Source of the DNA: Malachius bipustulatus
Lineage: Eukaryota; Arthropoda; Insecta; Coleoptera; Melyridae
Direction of reading: 5' to 3'
Assembly: GCA_910589415.1 (NCBI GenBank)
Contig: OU342633.1
Location: 7,416,858 to 7,480,857, forward strand
DNA length: 64,000 nt
Part shown: positions 10,860 through 21,479 of the stretch, piece after piece
Numbering within the stretch: position 1 is the stretch's first letter
Layout: every line of letters starts with the position of its first letter
Program-made: the position numbers and the translations under genes
Notes under the pieces: model-generated
Databases searched by the model: none
Told to the model about the DNA's origin: nothing
Seen by the model: the letters and a program-made list of their open reading frames with translations, nothing else

Positions 10860-11428
10860 TGTGTGGGGTAGTCTTGGGTATATCGTGTTGAATAAAAATA
10901 TGAGTCACTACAAAAATCTGGCGAATAAGGCTCAACTGAGTGTCAGAAAACCCTCGAATATTCGGCTGTGATTTAGTAAGAAGGTTGAAATTGAAACGGA
11001 TCATCATCATTCTTATCGTCATTGGCCTTCATCATTATCCCAAGCAGCTCTGAAGAAGATTCTGGACGTTCGCCTTCACCTCCAAGTTTTGCAACCAAAG
11101 CTTAACATACCAAGATAAGAAGACGGAATTTCAAACAGGATTCCGGCGCAGTTCTTCTCCGGCCTCCAATAGCAGAATCTCGACTTCCGATCCTGCAGTA
11201 GGACAGCAGACAGCAGGAGGGACGAGGAAGGCAGAACGGCAGAAATTGCAGGTAATCCTACGGACAACCCGTAGGAAAACCCTTCATAGTCGGGAGATAG
11301 ATGTAGTAAGTCTCGATACACCAAATCCTATTATTTCTCGTATCTCATTGCAACTTATGTATACCTATATTTTTATCTAAAATATTTTCGTGCTTCTTAT
11401 ATTGAGAATTTTTAATGTTATTTAATAT

Positions 11429-11750
11429 ATGATAGAATTTGACAATTCTGAAGTATTTCCTTTTGCTCATTTAGAAGACTTATTTTCCGATATGGTTTTC
11501 ACGATGGACATTGCTTTAAAAATGATCCTTGAATTTTCTGGGAATCGGGATCAATTACATAAATTTATTTCGTGCTGTACAATAGTGGGAACTTTAGCTA
11601 CCACAAAAGCAGAAAGGGAAATGCTTATGAATGGTATTAAGACGAAATTTTCTGGAGCAGCTTACAACATAATCAAATATAACGAATATGCAGATTGGGA
11701 TGCATTAAAGGGTTAAATGAAAATTTCCTAGAAGAACGCACTATATCGCA
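11429..11750 (+). pseudogene. Gypsy gag fragment
   Basis: The frame (95 codons from the first ATG) contains FSGNRDQLHKFISCC, then IKTKFSGAAYNIIKY and DWDALKG. These are signatures of the capsid portion of Ty3/Gypsy Gag. After a TAA the frame shifts and continues as FLEERTISQIF. The element is cut off by the DD41D transposon whose left end is at 11831. 10860-11428 is untranslated leader with no recognised gene. Confidence 0.65.
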
Positions 11751-11830
11751 AATTTTTGAATATATCTCAAGGAATTAAACTACTATGCGGCAACACTGTA
11801 AGCGATCATCATGCGTAGGCGCATGTTATA

Positions 11831-12490
11831 CAGGGTGGCCAATTAGTGCGACAAAGGTCAATATCTCCTGTACCATTGAAGATAGCGGAAAACTTTTTCC
11901 AAGAAAGTTATTAAGGGTTAAGAGATGCATCTTTTAAAATTATTTTCGACTATACAGGGTGCTCCATAAAGGCGGGACGGTAAAAAGTTCATGTTTTTTA
12001 AATGGGACGCCCTGTATATTTTCACATATTCTAATTCACCGTGAAATTCTGTAGGTAGCAACACAATTATTTATGCACATTTTTGCAACGTTGCCAAATA
12101 GATTGGAAAATTCTTTAAATTTGTGAAAAAACATGGCTCAATGAAATGTGTAATATTTTTTAACTTATAATAATTGGGAAAAAAATAGTTTTTTAAAGCA
12201 AAGAAGAATGTTGACAGGAGCCGTCTAAGGTAACATAGAATAATGTTTTTGTACAGGGTGTTTTCTATGGGCGTGCCAACATTACGAACTTTAAACCTAA
12301 TTTTCGTGATTTTCTTAAATGGAACACCCTGTATTTGATTACACTATCTTGTAGGGATTTTAATCTCCTTTAACTTTTGTAAAGGTCTTCCTATGCCTAT
12401 CTTTACCAATTTTGGTGGTATTTCAATTTTTATTTAAACTCTAGCAAAAAACTAGATGTTTTTCAACCTTTTCGCTTTCCTAGTCACCTA
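11831..12490 (+). repeat. Left long TIR of DD41D copy 1, with nested modules
   Basis: Matches the right repeat (about 13910-14573) in inverted orientation nearly base for base. It contains two internal sub-units that themselves begin with TA-CAGGGTG and end with an ACCCTG- or GCCCTG-TA terminus: 11955-12014 (60 bp) and 12254-12331 (78 bp). The TIR is therefore compound, as if small MITE-like units were incorporated. Confidence 0.85.
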
Positions 12491-12643
12491 GTAACACACT
12501 TGGTCACCTAGTAACACACCTGGTAACCTAGTAACACATAAAATAAAAACAAAATATTAAATTTTAAATAAAACGTCAGTTTGGTGGCAATTAGATGACA
12601 ATTAAAGTGATTTGGTGGTTTGTTTGTACAAAAAGTATTAAAT

Positions 12644-13705
12644 ATGAATTTTTCAAATGCCGAAATGGTGGATATGGTATTTGTACTAGGAGCTAGCGAC
12701 AAAAACTGCTTGTTAGCAACGCGGATATACAAAGAAAAATATCCAAACCGAAGACAACCTAATAGAAGGGCGCTTGAAAAGGTAATGGAGCGTTTTCAAA
12801 GAACGGGAAGTGTAGCCTATAATAAAAATGAAAGAAGAAAACGTGTTTTAATGGAAGAAAATCAATTAGACGTTCTTTTAACAGTAAATGAAAATCCACA
12901 CATTGGCCAACGAAATATATCCAATCAATTAGATATTAGACGATCATCGATTCAGAACATACTGAAAGCCCACAAAATGCATCCTTATCATATCCAGTTG
13001 TTGCAGGAACTAAATGAAGAAGACTATCAGAGAAGAATAAATTTCTGTGAATGGGTACAGGAAAAAACGAGACAGCAAAGAAATTTTGCACATTTAGTAT
13101 TCTTTTGTGATGAAGCAACATTTCATAAAAATGGAAACGTGAATAGGCACAATTTTCATTATTATGCTAACAGCAATCCCTATTTCGCAAGAACCCATTC
13201 ACAAAACAGATGGTCCTTAAACGTTTGGGGAGGAGTTGTAGGAGACTATGTTATTGGACCGCATTTTTTTGAGGGCAGAGTAACAGGACAATTATACTTG
13301 GATTTTTTACGATTTAATTTACCGCAATTAATGGTTCAGATACCAAATGAAGTTCGTGAACGTCTTTGGTTTCTACATGATGGAGCCCCCGTGCATTATA
13401 CAGGGCATATTACTAACTTCTTGAATGACAGGTATGGGCAGCAGTGAATTGGAAGAGGAGCTCCAGTACCATGGCCGGCTAGATCACCAGATCTAACAAA
13501 AATGGATTTTTGTATATGGGGATTTGTAAAAGATCAGGTATATAAAATACCCCCGACTACAAGAGATGATATGAAAATTCGTATTAGGAACTGTTTTCAA
13601 AGTGTTACTCGGGAAATGTGTAGAAACATGACTCAATCGTTTGAAAAACGTGTTGAATTGTGTATCCAAGTTAATGGGGGCCACTTTGAACAAATAATTA
13701 CGTAA
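12644..13705 (+). pseudogene. DD41D mariner-type transposase with one nonsense codon
   Basis: The frame from ATG 12644 runs to 13705 (353 codons) with a single in-frame TGA at 13445, at the place where the intact relative at 18897 has Trp (RWIGRGGP). The N-terminus is a helix-turn-helix region of the DUF4817 type. Catalytic positions are FFCDEATF (Asp1), LHDGAPVHY (Asp2) and DLTKMDFCIW (Asp3). Counting from Asp2 to Asp3 leaves 41 intervening residues (DD41D), unlike DD34D mariner. The ending GGHFEQIIT parallels GGHHFEHLL of copy 2. DD41D elements are known from the rosa group; membership is inference. Confidence 0.85.
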
Positions 13706-13909
13706 TAATTTATTTTAGAAATTGTCCGCAAACTTGAGTCGCTAAAATATTTTTGTGACTTTTTTTTTTGTGTTACTTTTTTGTATTTTGTGAATGTATC
13801 CTCCAGTATGATTAAATTGTTTTGAGGTTAATTATTTATGGAAATCAATGGGAAAACTACCAAATTGACGTTTTATTTAAAATTACAACATTTTGTTTTT
13901 ATTTTATGT

Positions 13910-14573
13910 GTTACAGGTGACTAGAAAAGCGAAAAGGTTGAAAAACATCTAGTTTTTTGCTAGAGTTTAAATAAAAATTGAAATACCACCAAAATTGGTA
14001 AAGATAGGCATAGGAAGACCTTTACAAAAGTTAAAGGAGATTAAAATCCCCACAAGATAGTGTAATCAAATACAGGGTGTTCCATTTAAGAAAATCACGA
14101 AAATTAGGTTTAAAGTTCGTAATGTTGGCACGCCCATAGAAAACACCCTGTACAAAAACATTATTCTATGTTACCTTAGACGGCTCCTGTCAACATTCTT
14201 CTTTGCTTTAAAAAACTATTTTTTTCCCAATTATTATAAGTTAAAAAATATTACACATTTCATTGAGCCATGTTTTTTCACAAATTTAAAGAATTTTCCA
14301 ATCTATTTGGCAACGTTGCAAAAATGTGCATAAATAATTGTGTTGCTACCTACAGAATTTCACGGTGAATTAGAATATGTGAAAATATACAGGGCGTTCC
14401 ATTTAGAAAACATGAACTTTTTACCGTCCCGCCTTTATGGAGCACCCTGTATAGTCGAAAATAATTTTAAAAGATGCATCTCTTAACCCTTAATAACTTT
14501 CTTGAAAAAAGTTTTCCGCTATCTTCAATGGTACAGGAGATATTGACCTTTGTCGCACTAATTGGCCACCCTG
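13910..14573 (-). repeat. Right long TIR of DD41D copy 1
   Basis: Inverted copy of 11831-12490, including the two nested CAGGGTG modules in reverse order. Differences are few (for example GGGACGCCCTG against GGCGTTCCATTTAG context), suggesting recent transposition or gene conversion between the ends. Confidence 0.85.
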
Positions 14574-14692
14574 TATGTGTATTATTATTATTATTGAATA
14601 TTGAATAAAGTTTTTGTATGCAGACGTTTCAACTGACACTGACATGGTGGTTATTTTATTAATTCTACCGATTTTACCCTCAAAATTTATTA

Positions 14693-14706
14693 GGTTATGG
14701 GCCCAG
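14693..14706 (+). promoter_or_regulatory. Copia-type primer binding site
   Basis: GGTTATGGGCCCAG is the sequence that insect Ty1/copia elements use to prime from an internal part of initiator tRNA-Met. It precedes a copia gag by about 150 bp. The short segment 14576-14692, with an AATAAAG signal, would be the remaining LTR, cut at its left by the DD41D element. Confidence 0.55.
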
Positions 14707-14841
14707 TTTACAGTTACCAATTAACGATAGTATAATCAGTATACTCAGTGCAGGTACTGCAGTTTCTTCTACAGAGTACCTAGAGTGGTGAATTAATAAA
14801 AAAAGGTGTTCTTTGTCTGAAGTTTGAACCCCTACAACAAA

Positions 14842-15280
14842 GGCTGTCAATTATTTAAATAGTATTCCGAAATTGGTTGGTAGAGAAAACTACGCAGATT
14901 GGGCATTTGCAGTGGAAAATGTATTTATCTTAGAGGGACTTTCGAAGTGTGTCGATGGTTCAGAGGAAGATACTGCTTTAGTGAGCAAAGCCAAAGCTAA
15001 GTTGACACTAACATTGGATCCTTCATTGTTTATCTATGTGAAGGAATTTAAATCCGCAAAAAAAATTTGGGATGGATTAAAAAAGCTCTATGAGGATACA
15101 GGTTTTGCACGAAAAATTGGTTTAAAAACGAATGCAACGCGGTGAAAATGCAGATACTAGTGGGCATGTTAAACACATGATGTTCCAGGGAGATGAAGAA
15201 CCAGCTCGTTTAGTTGGAAAAGTGCAAGCGAGTATGAAAAAGCGAGAATATGAAGTTGAGGTAAAACCTTTTTTGATCAT
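14842..15280 (+). pseudogene. Copia gag fragment
   Basis: Begins TKAVNYLNSIPKLVGRENY then ADWAFAVENVFILEG, the typical start of a Ty1/copia Gag (UBN2 type), and continues with AKAKLTLTLDPSL and KKIWDGLKKLYED. A TGA and frame change near 15144 and then loss of homology show that it is truncated. No protease, integrase or RT follows. Confidence is moderate in the copia assignment, strengthened by the tRNA-Met-type primer site upstream. Confidence 0.65.
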
Positions 15281-15585
15281 ACTATTTTAAAGAATACTAA
15301 TTTTAGTCTTTCTTCAGGTGTACGTTAATTTGAAGGAGGGAGTTTTTTCGACAAAATGTACCGGGCGTGCATCTAAGAATGAACAGCGGCCATATCTTGG
15401 GAAATATTGATCCTACAGTTTCAAAATGAAAATTTTCCAGACATAAGTGACTATGCGAAATGCAATGAAAATATTTTCAAGATGGCCGCGCTTCCGGAAA
15501 TACCGGAAGTTGACACCTACTTCGTTATTTTAACGGGGACAGCCTTTATTTATTGTATTTTTAAATTGCCTGGCAAAATCGAATA
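15281..15585. other. Non-coding interval before DD41D copy 2
   Basis: No gene recognised. Contains the sequence into which the DD41D transposon (left end 15586) was inserted. Confidence 0.4.
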
Positions 15586-16190
15586 CCGGGTGGTCCATCA
15601 CTTATGTCCACCCCCTAATTAGGGCCTAATTTTAAAGATAAAAAATTGAAACTTTGAGGATTTGTGTACTTGATATAGGACCACGGAATGGCATAATCAG
15701 TTTCATTAAAAAAAATTTAGTTCGGGCGCCAGCGATAAAAAACTGTAATATGGTGGTAAATTGTCGAAAAAAAAATCGATTTTTTTCAATACATAGGTAG
15801 AAATCGATTAATAAAATCAAAATCCCTTGAAAGAAATGTGAAAAAACTAATTATAAGGCTTTAATTAAATAAAATATAATTATATAGCAATGACAGGTAG
15901 AGATTTGATTTATGATGTGCTATTGGGTGACCGATATAATAGTAGGCCCAATAAAGTTTTATTACAAAGTAAACAAGCCCTAAATAAATATAGAAGAATG
16001 GCTCTTGGTGGACAAAGGGCACCTGCGGCACTGGACACAGTGTCGTATTATGGAGTCATCAAAAAGGTGATTATTAAAAATCTAAAATAAATATAATAAT
16101 TTCAAAGTTATAGTAATACTTTAACTTATGTAATATTACATTAACGTGATTTTATGGACATCTATTATGATAATCATAAAACATTACGGA
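15586..16190 (+). repeat. Left long TIR of DD41D copy 2
   Basis: Matches 20030-20642 in inverted orientation with a few mismatches and indels. It includes a TCGGGCGCCAGCGA stretch that resembles a retroviral primer site by chance, and a palindrome-rich AT segment. Confidence 0.85.
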
Positions 16191-16382
16191 ATTACAGATA
16201 GGCAGGTACCTACTCATACTCAAGAAGGTATATATGTGAGATATTATTCATCAACTAGGTAATTCTTCCGAGTACCTAATACTATTTACATATTCTTTTT
16301 AAATAATCTAATAATAAAAAATTAATTAAACAATTATAAATAAAATATGAATAAATGGCTCACCTAAAGCAAATATCCACCT

Positions 16383-16770
16383 CCGAAATTGAAGTTAATT
16401 TTATAGACAAAAAAATGAAACTTTGAGGATTTGTGTATTTGATGACCATGGAATGGCTTAATCAGTAAAAAAAATTTTTTGCTCGTGCAACATTGATAAA
16501 AATGCAATTTAGTAGTAAAGTTGCGAAAAAAATAGAGTTTTTCGCATACATCGGTAGAAATAGATTAATAAAATCAAAATGACTGAAAAAAAATTAAACA
16601 AAATGAGAATAAGTCTTAAATCAAATAAAACCCATAATTTAACAGGCTGTTGCTGTTGGGTAACTGATGGACAACCAAATAAAACGTCATGTATAAAATC
16701 TTATTTAAGCATAAAAGAGAGAATAACTTTGTTAAAGATCACCAGGCCCAAGGGGCGGCTTAAATATTCT
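16383..16770 (+). repeat. Diverged extra copy of the DD41D terminal repeat plus internal tail
   Basis: 16383-16600 aligns in direct orientation with the left TIR of copy 2 (shared AAACTTTGAGGATTTGTGTA, GGAATGGC, GATTAATAAAATCAAAAT) but is more diverged. 16690-16745 shares about 55 bp with 34278-34335 (AAACGTCATGTA...), next to another copy of the family. It is therefore likely the left part of a related element that copy 2 absorbed or was inserted beside. Confidence 0.6.
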
Positions 16771-16830
16771 TAGAATGAAAATTTTTCTCGTGAGTTGTTC
16801 GGCAATGAGTATAGGTATAATATAATATTA

Positions 16831-18131
16831 CGAGGGTCGTTTGATAAGTCCGTGACTTTTGGAATTTCCCGCGCAGTAACTGTAAAGCAACTCCGCTCCC
16901 GTGAAGTGCCATCTGTCGGTGGACTACTGTACAATTTTGAGCAAGCTGTGACGTTTAGGTTATGTTTGACAGTGATTTAAAGCAGCCAACGTCGTCAATG
17001 TCCACAAAAATGGAAAAAAGTGAATTTCGTGTGCTGATGATAAAGCATTACTTTTTGCGCAAAAAAACCGTCAACGAAACCAAGCAGAGGCTTGATAAAT
17101 ACTATGGGGACTCTGTCTGCACCATCAATTTCAATGGTTAAAAAGTGGTTTACTGAGTTCCGCTGTGGCCGCACCAGTACAAGTGATGCCGAACGTTCAG
17201 GTCGTCCAAAAGACGTCGTTACGCCAGAAATTGTTGACAAAATCCATGAAATGATATTGGATGATCGAAGATTAAAAGTGCGTGAGTTGGCTGAGGCTGT
17301 AGGCATCTCAACTGAACGGGTGCACCACATTTTGCACGAATATTTGGACATGAGAAAGCTGTCCGCGCGATGGGTGCCGCGATTGCTCACGATCGACCAT
17401 AAATTTAACCGTGTGAAAAGTTCAAAGGAGTGTTTGGAGATGTACAAACGCAATCCAAAAGAGTTTTTGCGCCGTTTCGTTACCGTGGATGAGACGTGGA
17501 TCCATCACGCCACACCAGAGACAAAGCAACAATCGAAGCAATGGGTTGTTAAAGGTGAACGTGCACCGAAGAAGGCTAAGATGGGTCTTTCTGCTAACAA
17601 AGTCATGACTACAGTTTTCTGGGATTCGCGCGGAGTAATTCATATCGATTACCTTGAAAAGGGTAAAACCATCAATGGCAAATACTACTCAGAGCTGCTG
17701 GATACATTTGACACTGTTTTGAAGCAGAAACGACCGCATTTAAAGAAGAAAAAAGTGTTTTTTCATCAGGACAATGCACGAGTGCACACGTGTGCAGTCA
17801 CTATGGCAAAATTTCACCAACTGGGCTACGAACTGCTACAACATCCACCGTATTCTCCGGATTTAGCTCCCTCCGACTATTTCCTGTTTCCAAACCTGAA
17901 AAAATGGCTGGCTGGCAAAAGATTTGGGTCGAATGAAGAGGTCATCACGGAAACAAACGCTTATTTTGAGGGCCTTGACGGATCTTATTATTTAGAAGGA
18001 ATAAAAAAGTTAGAAACACGTTGGACTAAATGTATCGACCTGAAAGGAGATTATGTAGAAAAATAAAATGATTTTTTGCCCAAAAAACAATGTTTTCCTT
18101 TAAAAGTCACGGACTTATCAAACCACCCTCG
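16831..18131 (+). mobile_element. DD34D mariner transposon
   Basis: 1301 bp flanked by TA on both sides (16829-16830, 18132-18133). The 30-bp terminal repeats begin CGAGGGTSGTTTGATAAGTC and match at 29 of 30 positions. Length and structure are those of a full-length mariner. Its only defect seen is one frameshift in the transposase N-terminal region. Confidence 0.9.
16998..18066 (+). pseudogene. Mariner (SETMAR-like) transposase with one frameshift
   Basis: ATG at 16998 begins MSTKMEKSEFRVLMIKHYFL. Near 17110 the frame shifts by one base. From about 17115 the second frame is open to TAA at 18066: VKKWFTEFRCGRTSTSDAE, RSGRPKDVV, WVPRLLTIDHK, VTVDETWIHH (Asp1), FFHQDNARVH (Asp2), HPPYSPDLAPSDYFLF (Asp3), with 34 residues between Asp2 and Asp3. 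The DD34D triad and the WVPHEL-like and YSPDLAP motifs place it with mariner proper. The single indel may be genuine inactivation or a sequencing error. Confidence 0.9.
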
Positions 18132-18896
18132 TATTATAAACCTCATATTTACAACCTGTTTAACCGGACAGGTCGTAAATAATGAACTATTAAATCTATT
18201 TCTTCCGCATTATTCTGTTCTCCATAGGCCTTATTTTTCTAGATTTCAAGTTTCTTTTTCTACCTTAATCCAACTTTAGAAGGACAATGAAAATAGATGT
18301 CTGTTGATAGGTAAGAAATATTTAAATTATGCAGCTTGGAAATCATACCGTACCTAAAAGGATTTAAAAAATCTCCCAAAGTGGAAGGTTTCCTTCTGGA
18401 ATTCACTAATAGCTTTATTCCTGGAATTCCCTAATACCAAACTTAAGTACCTATTATTTGTTGACATTTCTTGCCAATACCCATGCGTAGCATAATGCCT
18501 TTCAGGAGTTTATGGTGTTAGTAGGTGTTTATAGATTTATTTATTTATGCCTACTATTATTTTCCTAGTTCAGTCAAAGTTTTACTTTGAAACTAGAAAG
18601 GTCTTGTACGAATCTAAACGTTTCAGCTTTGTGTTTAATTGTCAAATTATCGTGCGCATTCGGGTGTTGTTCAAGTGTTTTGGAGAAGTGCTTTGAAGGA
18701 ACCCAATAATTATTTGACTTTATTATAAAATTTTGCAATAAATTTTTTTTGATAATAATTTTGTGGCCTGTGTTTCTTTGGTAAGTTTTAAAACAATTAC
18801 TTATATTCTTTTAACACTTACTTTTTTATAAAATCTTCTACTCTTTTCTAGTTGGTTTGCTTTTATTGATTGAATCTATTATATCATATTACGAAA
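18132..18896 (+). other. 5' region of DD41D copy 2 transposase
   Basis: Non-coding. A plausible 5' UTR intron lies at about 18781-18850 (GTAAGTTTT ... TTTTCTAG) just before the start codon at 18897. Nothing else recognised. Confidence 0.4.
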
Positions 18897-19967
18897 ATGC
18901 CTTTTTCATTTTCTTTTGAAGAGAAAGTGGACATGCTATTAATTTATGGTGAATGTCTACAAAATTCTGTTCAAGCGGAGCAATTATACTCCCAAAGATA
19001 TCCAGATAGGCCACATCCGAACAGAAAAATTTTCCCTCGGCTTGTCAACACATTAAGGACTACTGGATCCCTGAAAGCCAAAACAAAAGAAGTGACTAAT
19101 CAAGTAACAACGCATGAAGTCAATCAAGGAATTGTATTGAACCACGTTGAAAACAATCCCCAAATTAGCACGAGAAGATTACACGAAATCACCGATATAA
19201 GTCTTACATCAATCAAGAGAATCTTAAAGAAGCATAAATATCATCCATATCATATCGAGTTGCATCAAGAGTTACATGGTCTAGATTTTGAAAATCGGGT
19301 TCTTTTTTGTCAGTGGGCTCAACAAAAAATTTTAGAAAATCCTGACTTTTTTCAGCAAGTTCTTTTTACAGATGAATGTTCATTCAAGAGCAACGGGAGC
19401 ATCAACAAACACAATTTACACTACTGGGCAACTGAGAACCCACACTGGATGAGGGAACAAAGAAATCAGGATCATTGGTCTATAAACGTTTGGGGCGGCA
19501 TAATCGGGAACATTTTGATCGGCCCATTTTTTTTCGACGTTCACTTGAATGGGGAAGTATACTTTAACTTTTTGCAACATAATTTACCGTTACTCTTAGA
19601 AAACCTACCCTTGAATGTTTTAGGTTTGTGGTTTCAGCAAGACGGGGCGCCAGCACATTATGCTCAACGAGTTCGGGAACATCTCAATCAACAGTATCCT
19701 CAAAGATGGATTGGACGTGGGGGACCAATTGCATGGCCTGCGCGATCTCCTGACCTGACCCCTATGGACTTTTTCACGTGGGGATCTGTGAAAGAGATAG
19801 TTTACAATGATCCTGTAACTACGAGGGAAGATATGCAACAAAGAATCACGAACGCGTTTGCGTTGATAAACAACAGAGGTATAGCAGCAACAGTCGGCAA
19901 TTCATTTCAGCGGAGAATCCAAAAATGCATCGAACAAGGAGGCCACCATTTTGAACATTTGCTTTAG
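18897..19967 (+). CDS. DD41D mariner-type transposase, intact
   Basis: 356 aa, uninterrupted from ATG 18897, chosen because the homologous copy at 12644 starts at the same position relative to FSxEE/AE. The N-terminal 120 residues are a DUF4817-like helix-turn-helix region (EEKVDMLLIYGECLQN; SQRYPDRPHPNRKIFPRLV) ending in the second DNA-binding helix (TSIKRILKKHKYHPYHI). Catalytic residues are FTDECSF (Asp159), QQDGAPAHY (Asp249) and TPMDFF (Asp291). This is DD41D. The enzyme would bind the terminal repeats and insert at TA. Intact ORF and intact termini make this copy a candidate for autonomy, and a source of trans-acting transposase. Confidence 0.88.
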   Translation: MPFSFSFEEKVDMLLIYGECLQNSVQAEQLYSQRYPDRPHPNRKIFPRLVNTLRTTGSLKAKTKEVTNQVTTHEVNQGIVLNHVENNPQISTRRLHEITDISLTSIKRILKKHKYHPYHIELHQELHGLDFENRVLFCQWAQQKILENPDFFQQVLFTDECSFKSNGSINKHNLHYWATENPHWMREQRNQDHWSINVWGGIIGNILIGPFFFDVHLNGEVYFNFLQHNLPLLLENLPLNVLGLWFQQDGAPAHYAQRVREHLNQQYPQRWIGRGGPIAWPARSPDLTPMDFFTWGSVKEIVYNDPVTTREDMQQRITNAFALINNRGIAATVGNSFQRRIQKCIEQGGHHFEHLL

Positions 19968-20029
19968 GTGAACCATTTAATCATATTTTATTTATAATTT
20001 TTTAGAGATTTTTTTTGTTTTTTTTTAAG

Positions 20030-20642
20030 TTTTATGATTATCCATAATAGATGTCCATAAAATCACGTTAATGTAATATTAACGATAAGAGCCCATAAAT
20101 TTGAAATAATTATATTTATTTTGGATTTTTAATAATCACCTTTTTCATGACTCCATATACGACACTGCGTCCAGTGCCTCAGGTTCACAGCATGTTCCCT
20201 GCTTAGTCCAGAAAGAGCCATTCTTCTATATTTATTTAGGTCTTGTTTACTTTGTAATAAAACTTTACTATTGTTGGGCCTACTATTATTATATTGATGA
20301 CTCTATTGCACATCATAAATCAAATCTCTACCTGTCATTGCTATATAATTATATTTTATTTAATTAAAGCCTTATAATTAGTTTTTTCACATTTCTTTCA
20401 AGGGATTTTGATTTTATTAATCGATTTCTACCTATGTATTGAAAAAAATCGATTTTTTTTTCGACAATTTACCACCATATTACAGTTTTTTATCGCTGGC
20501 GCCCGAACTAAATTTTTTTTAATGAAACTGATTATGCCATTCCGTGGTCCTATATCAAGTACACAAATCCTCAAAGTTTCAATTTTTTATCTTTAAAATT
20601 AAGCCCTAATTAGGGGGTGGACATAAGTGATGGACCACCCGG
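20030..20642 (-). repeat. Right long TIR of DD41D copy 2
   Basis: Inverted counterpart of 15586-16190. The transposase stop codon lies only about 60 bp inside it. Confidence 0.85.
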
Positions 20643-20699
20643 TACAGGTGGTTTTCACAATTGGAATTTAGGTTGAGTAGTTTATGAGTTATAAACAAG

Positions 20700-20990
20700 T
20701 TAAAATCGTAATTTTCAATTTTCAAAGCATCTCACAAAAAAAAAGGCTCAAGATATTTAAAAACGGCTTACATGTCCCTATCTTAACTTTTTACAAGGTA
20801 TTCTATTATGTAGTTTAGATTTTTCTACAGGGTGATGAAAAATATGTTAATTTTCATTGCCGTATCTTATCGCCGTATTCATTGCCGTATCGTATTCTCC
20901 ACACTGCCGTAGCTGGAGAAATAGACGATTCTAAAATCGAGGAATTTCGTCAAAGGTTAGGGCAGAGTAATGTAGTGTGTTCAACCAAAT
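20700..20990. repeat. Fragment of a MITE also present at 54.7-55.3 kb
   Basis: 20750-20845 contains AACGGCTTACATGTCCCTAT and flanking sequence, also found in both arms of the fold-back element at 54737-55289, then a TA-CAGGGTG end at 20826-20833. The segment to 20990 is unassigned, with a small CCGTAT repeat. The family sequence has diverged here. Confidence 0.55.
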
Positions 20991-20994
20991 CCTG

Positions 20995-21430
20995 CAAAAA
21001 TTGAGGCAATAATCAAATTCCCGCAACCTATAAATCCAAAAGAAATCAGACAATTTCTCGGATTGAGAGGTTACTATCGCAGGTTCGTTGATAACTATGC
21101 CAAAATTATTAAACCTTTAACGAATCTCCTCAAAAAGTAAACCAACTTCATATTCGACCATTTCTGCAAAATTGCTTTCGAAACTTGCAAACAATTTCTG
21201 ACCCAAGACCCAATTCTGCAATTTCCCGACTTTGAAAAGGAATTTTTGCTTACTACGGATGCTAGTGCCTTTGCAATAGGTGCCGTACTCTCCCAGGGTC
21301 CTCATGGTAGAGACCTACCAATAATTGCTTACGCATCAAGGACACTCAATCCTGCGGAGACCAGATATTCAGTTATTCAAAGAGATTTACTAGCTATTGT
21401 GTGGGCCGTCAGACATTTCAGACCTTATAC
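20995..21430 (+). pseudogene. Gypsy RT thumb / RNase H fragment
   Basis: Frame reads [37 protein letters not shown], a TAA inside LLKK*TNF, then LLTTDASAFAIGAVLSQG and YASRTLNPAETRYSVIQRDL, the RNase H of 17.6-like Gypsy elements (TDAS). Upstream RT and downstream integrase are absent. The right edge falls where a TA-CAGGGTG terminus begins (21428-21436), so another insertion probably truncated it. Confidence 0.8.
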
Positions 21431-21479
21431 AGGGTGTATTGTAACGTCCGCATAATATTAGCACCACGTGATTCTACAT

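Larger units (their letters stand above)
11831..14573 (+). mobile_element. DD41D mariner-type transposon, copy 1 (long TIRs)
   Basis: The element is 2743 bp and flanked by TA on both sides (11829-11830 and 14574-14575). It has exceptionally long inverted terminal repeats of about 650-660 bp and a single transposase gene between them. Termini are CAGGGTGGCC...GGCCACCCTG. It interrupts a Gypsy gag on the left and abuts a copia fragment on the right. The transposase has one nonsense codon, so this copy is probably non-autonomous while its termini look intact. Confidence 0.9.
15586..20642 (+). mobile_element. DD41D mariner-type transposon, copy 2 (intact transposase, nested mariner)
   Basis: Bounded by TA at 15584-15585 and 20643-20644. 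The termini are CCGGGTGGTCCATCAC and its reverse complement. About 600-bp inverted repeats flank one intact transposase (18897-19967). The total of 5057 bp includes a 1301-bp DD34D mariner (16831-18131) and a diverged second copy of the terminal repeat (16383-16600). It differs in terminal sequence from copy 1, so it is a separate family of the same DD41D lineage. Confidence 0.85.

Noticed and set aside
13441..13450. TGA at 13445 as natural end of the DD41D transposase
   Set aside because: The same frame continues for 86 more codons with the third catalytic Asp and the usual C-terminus, and the relative has Trp at this place.
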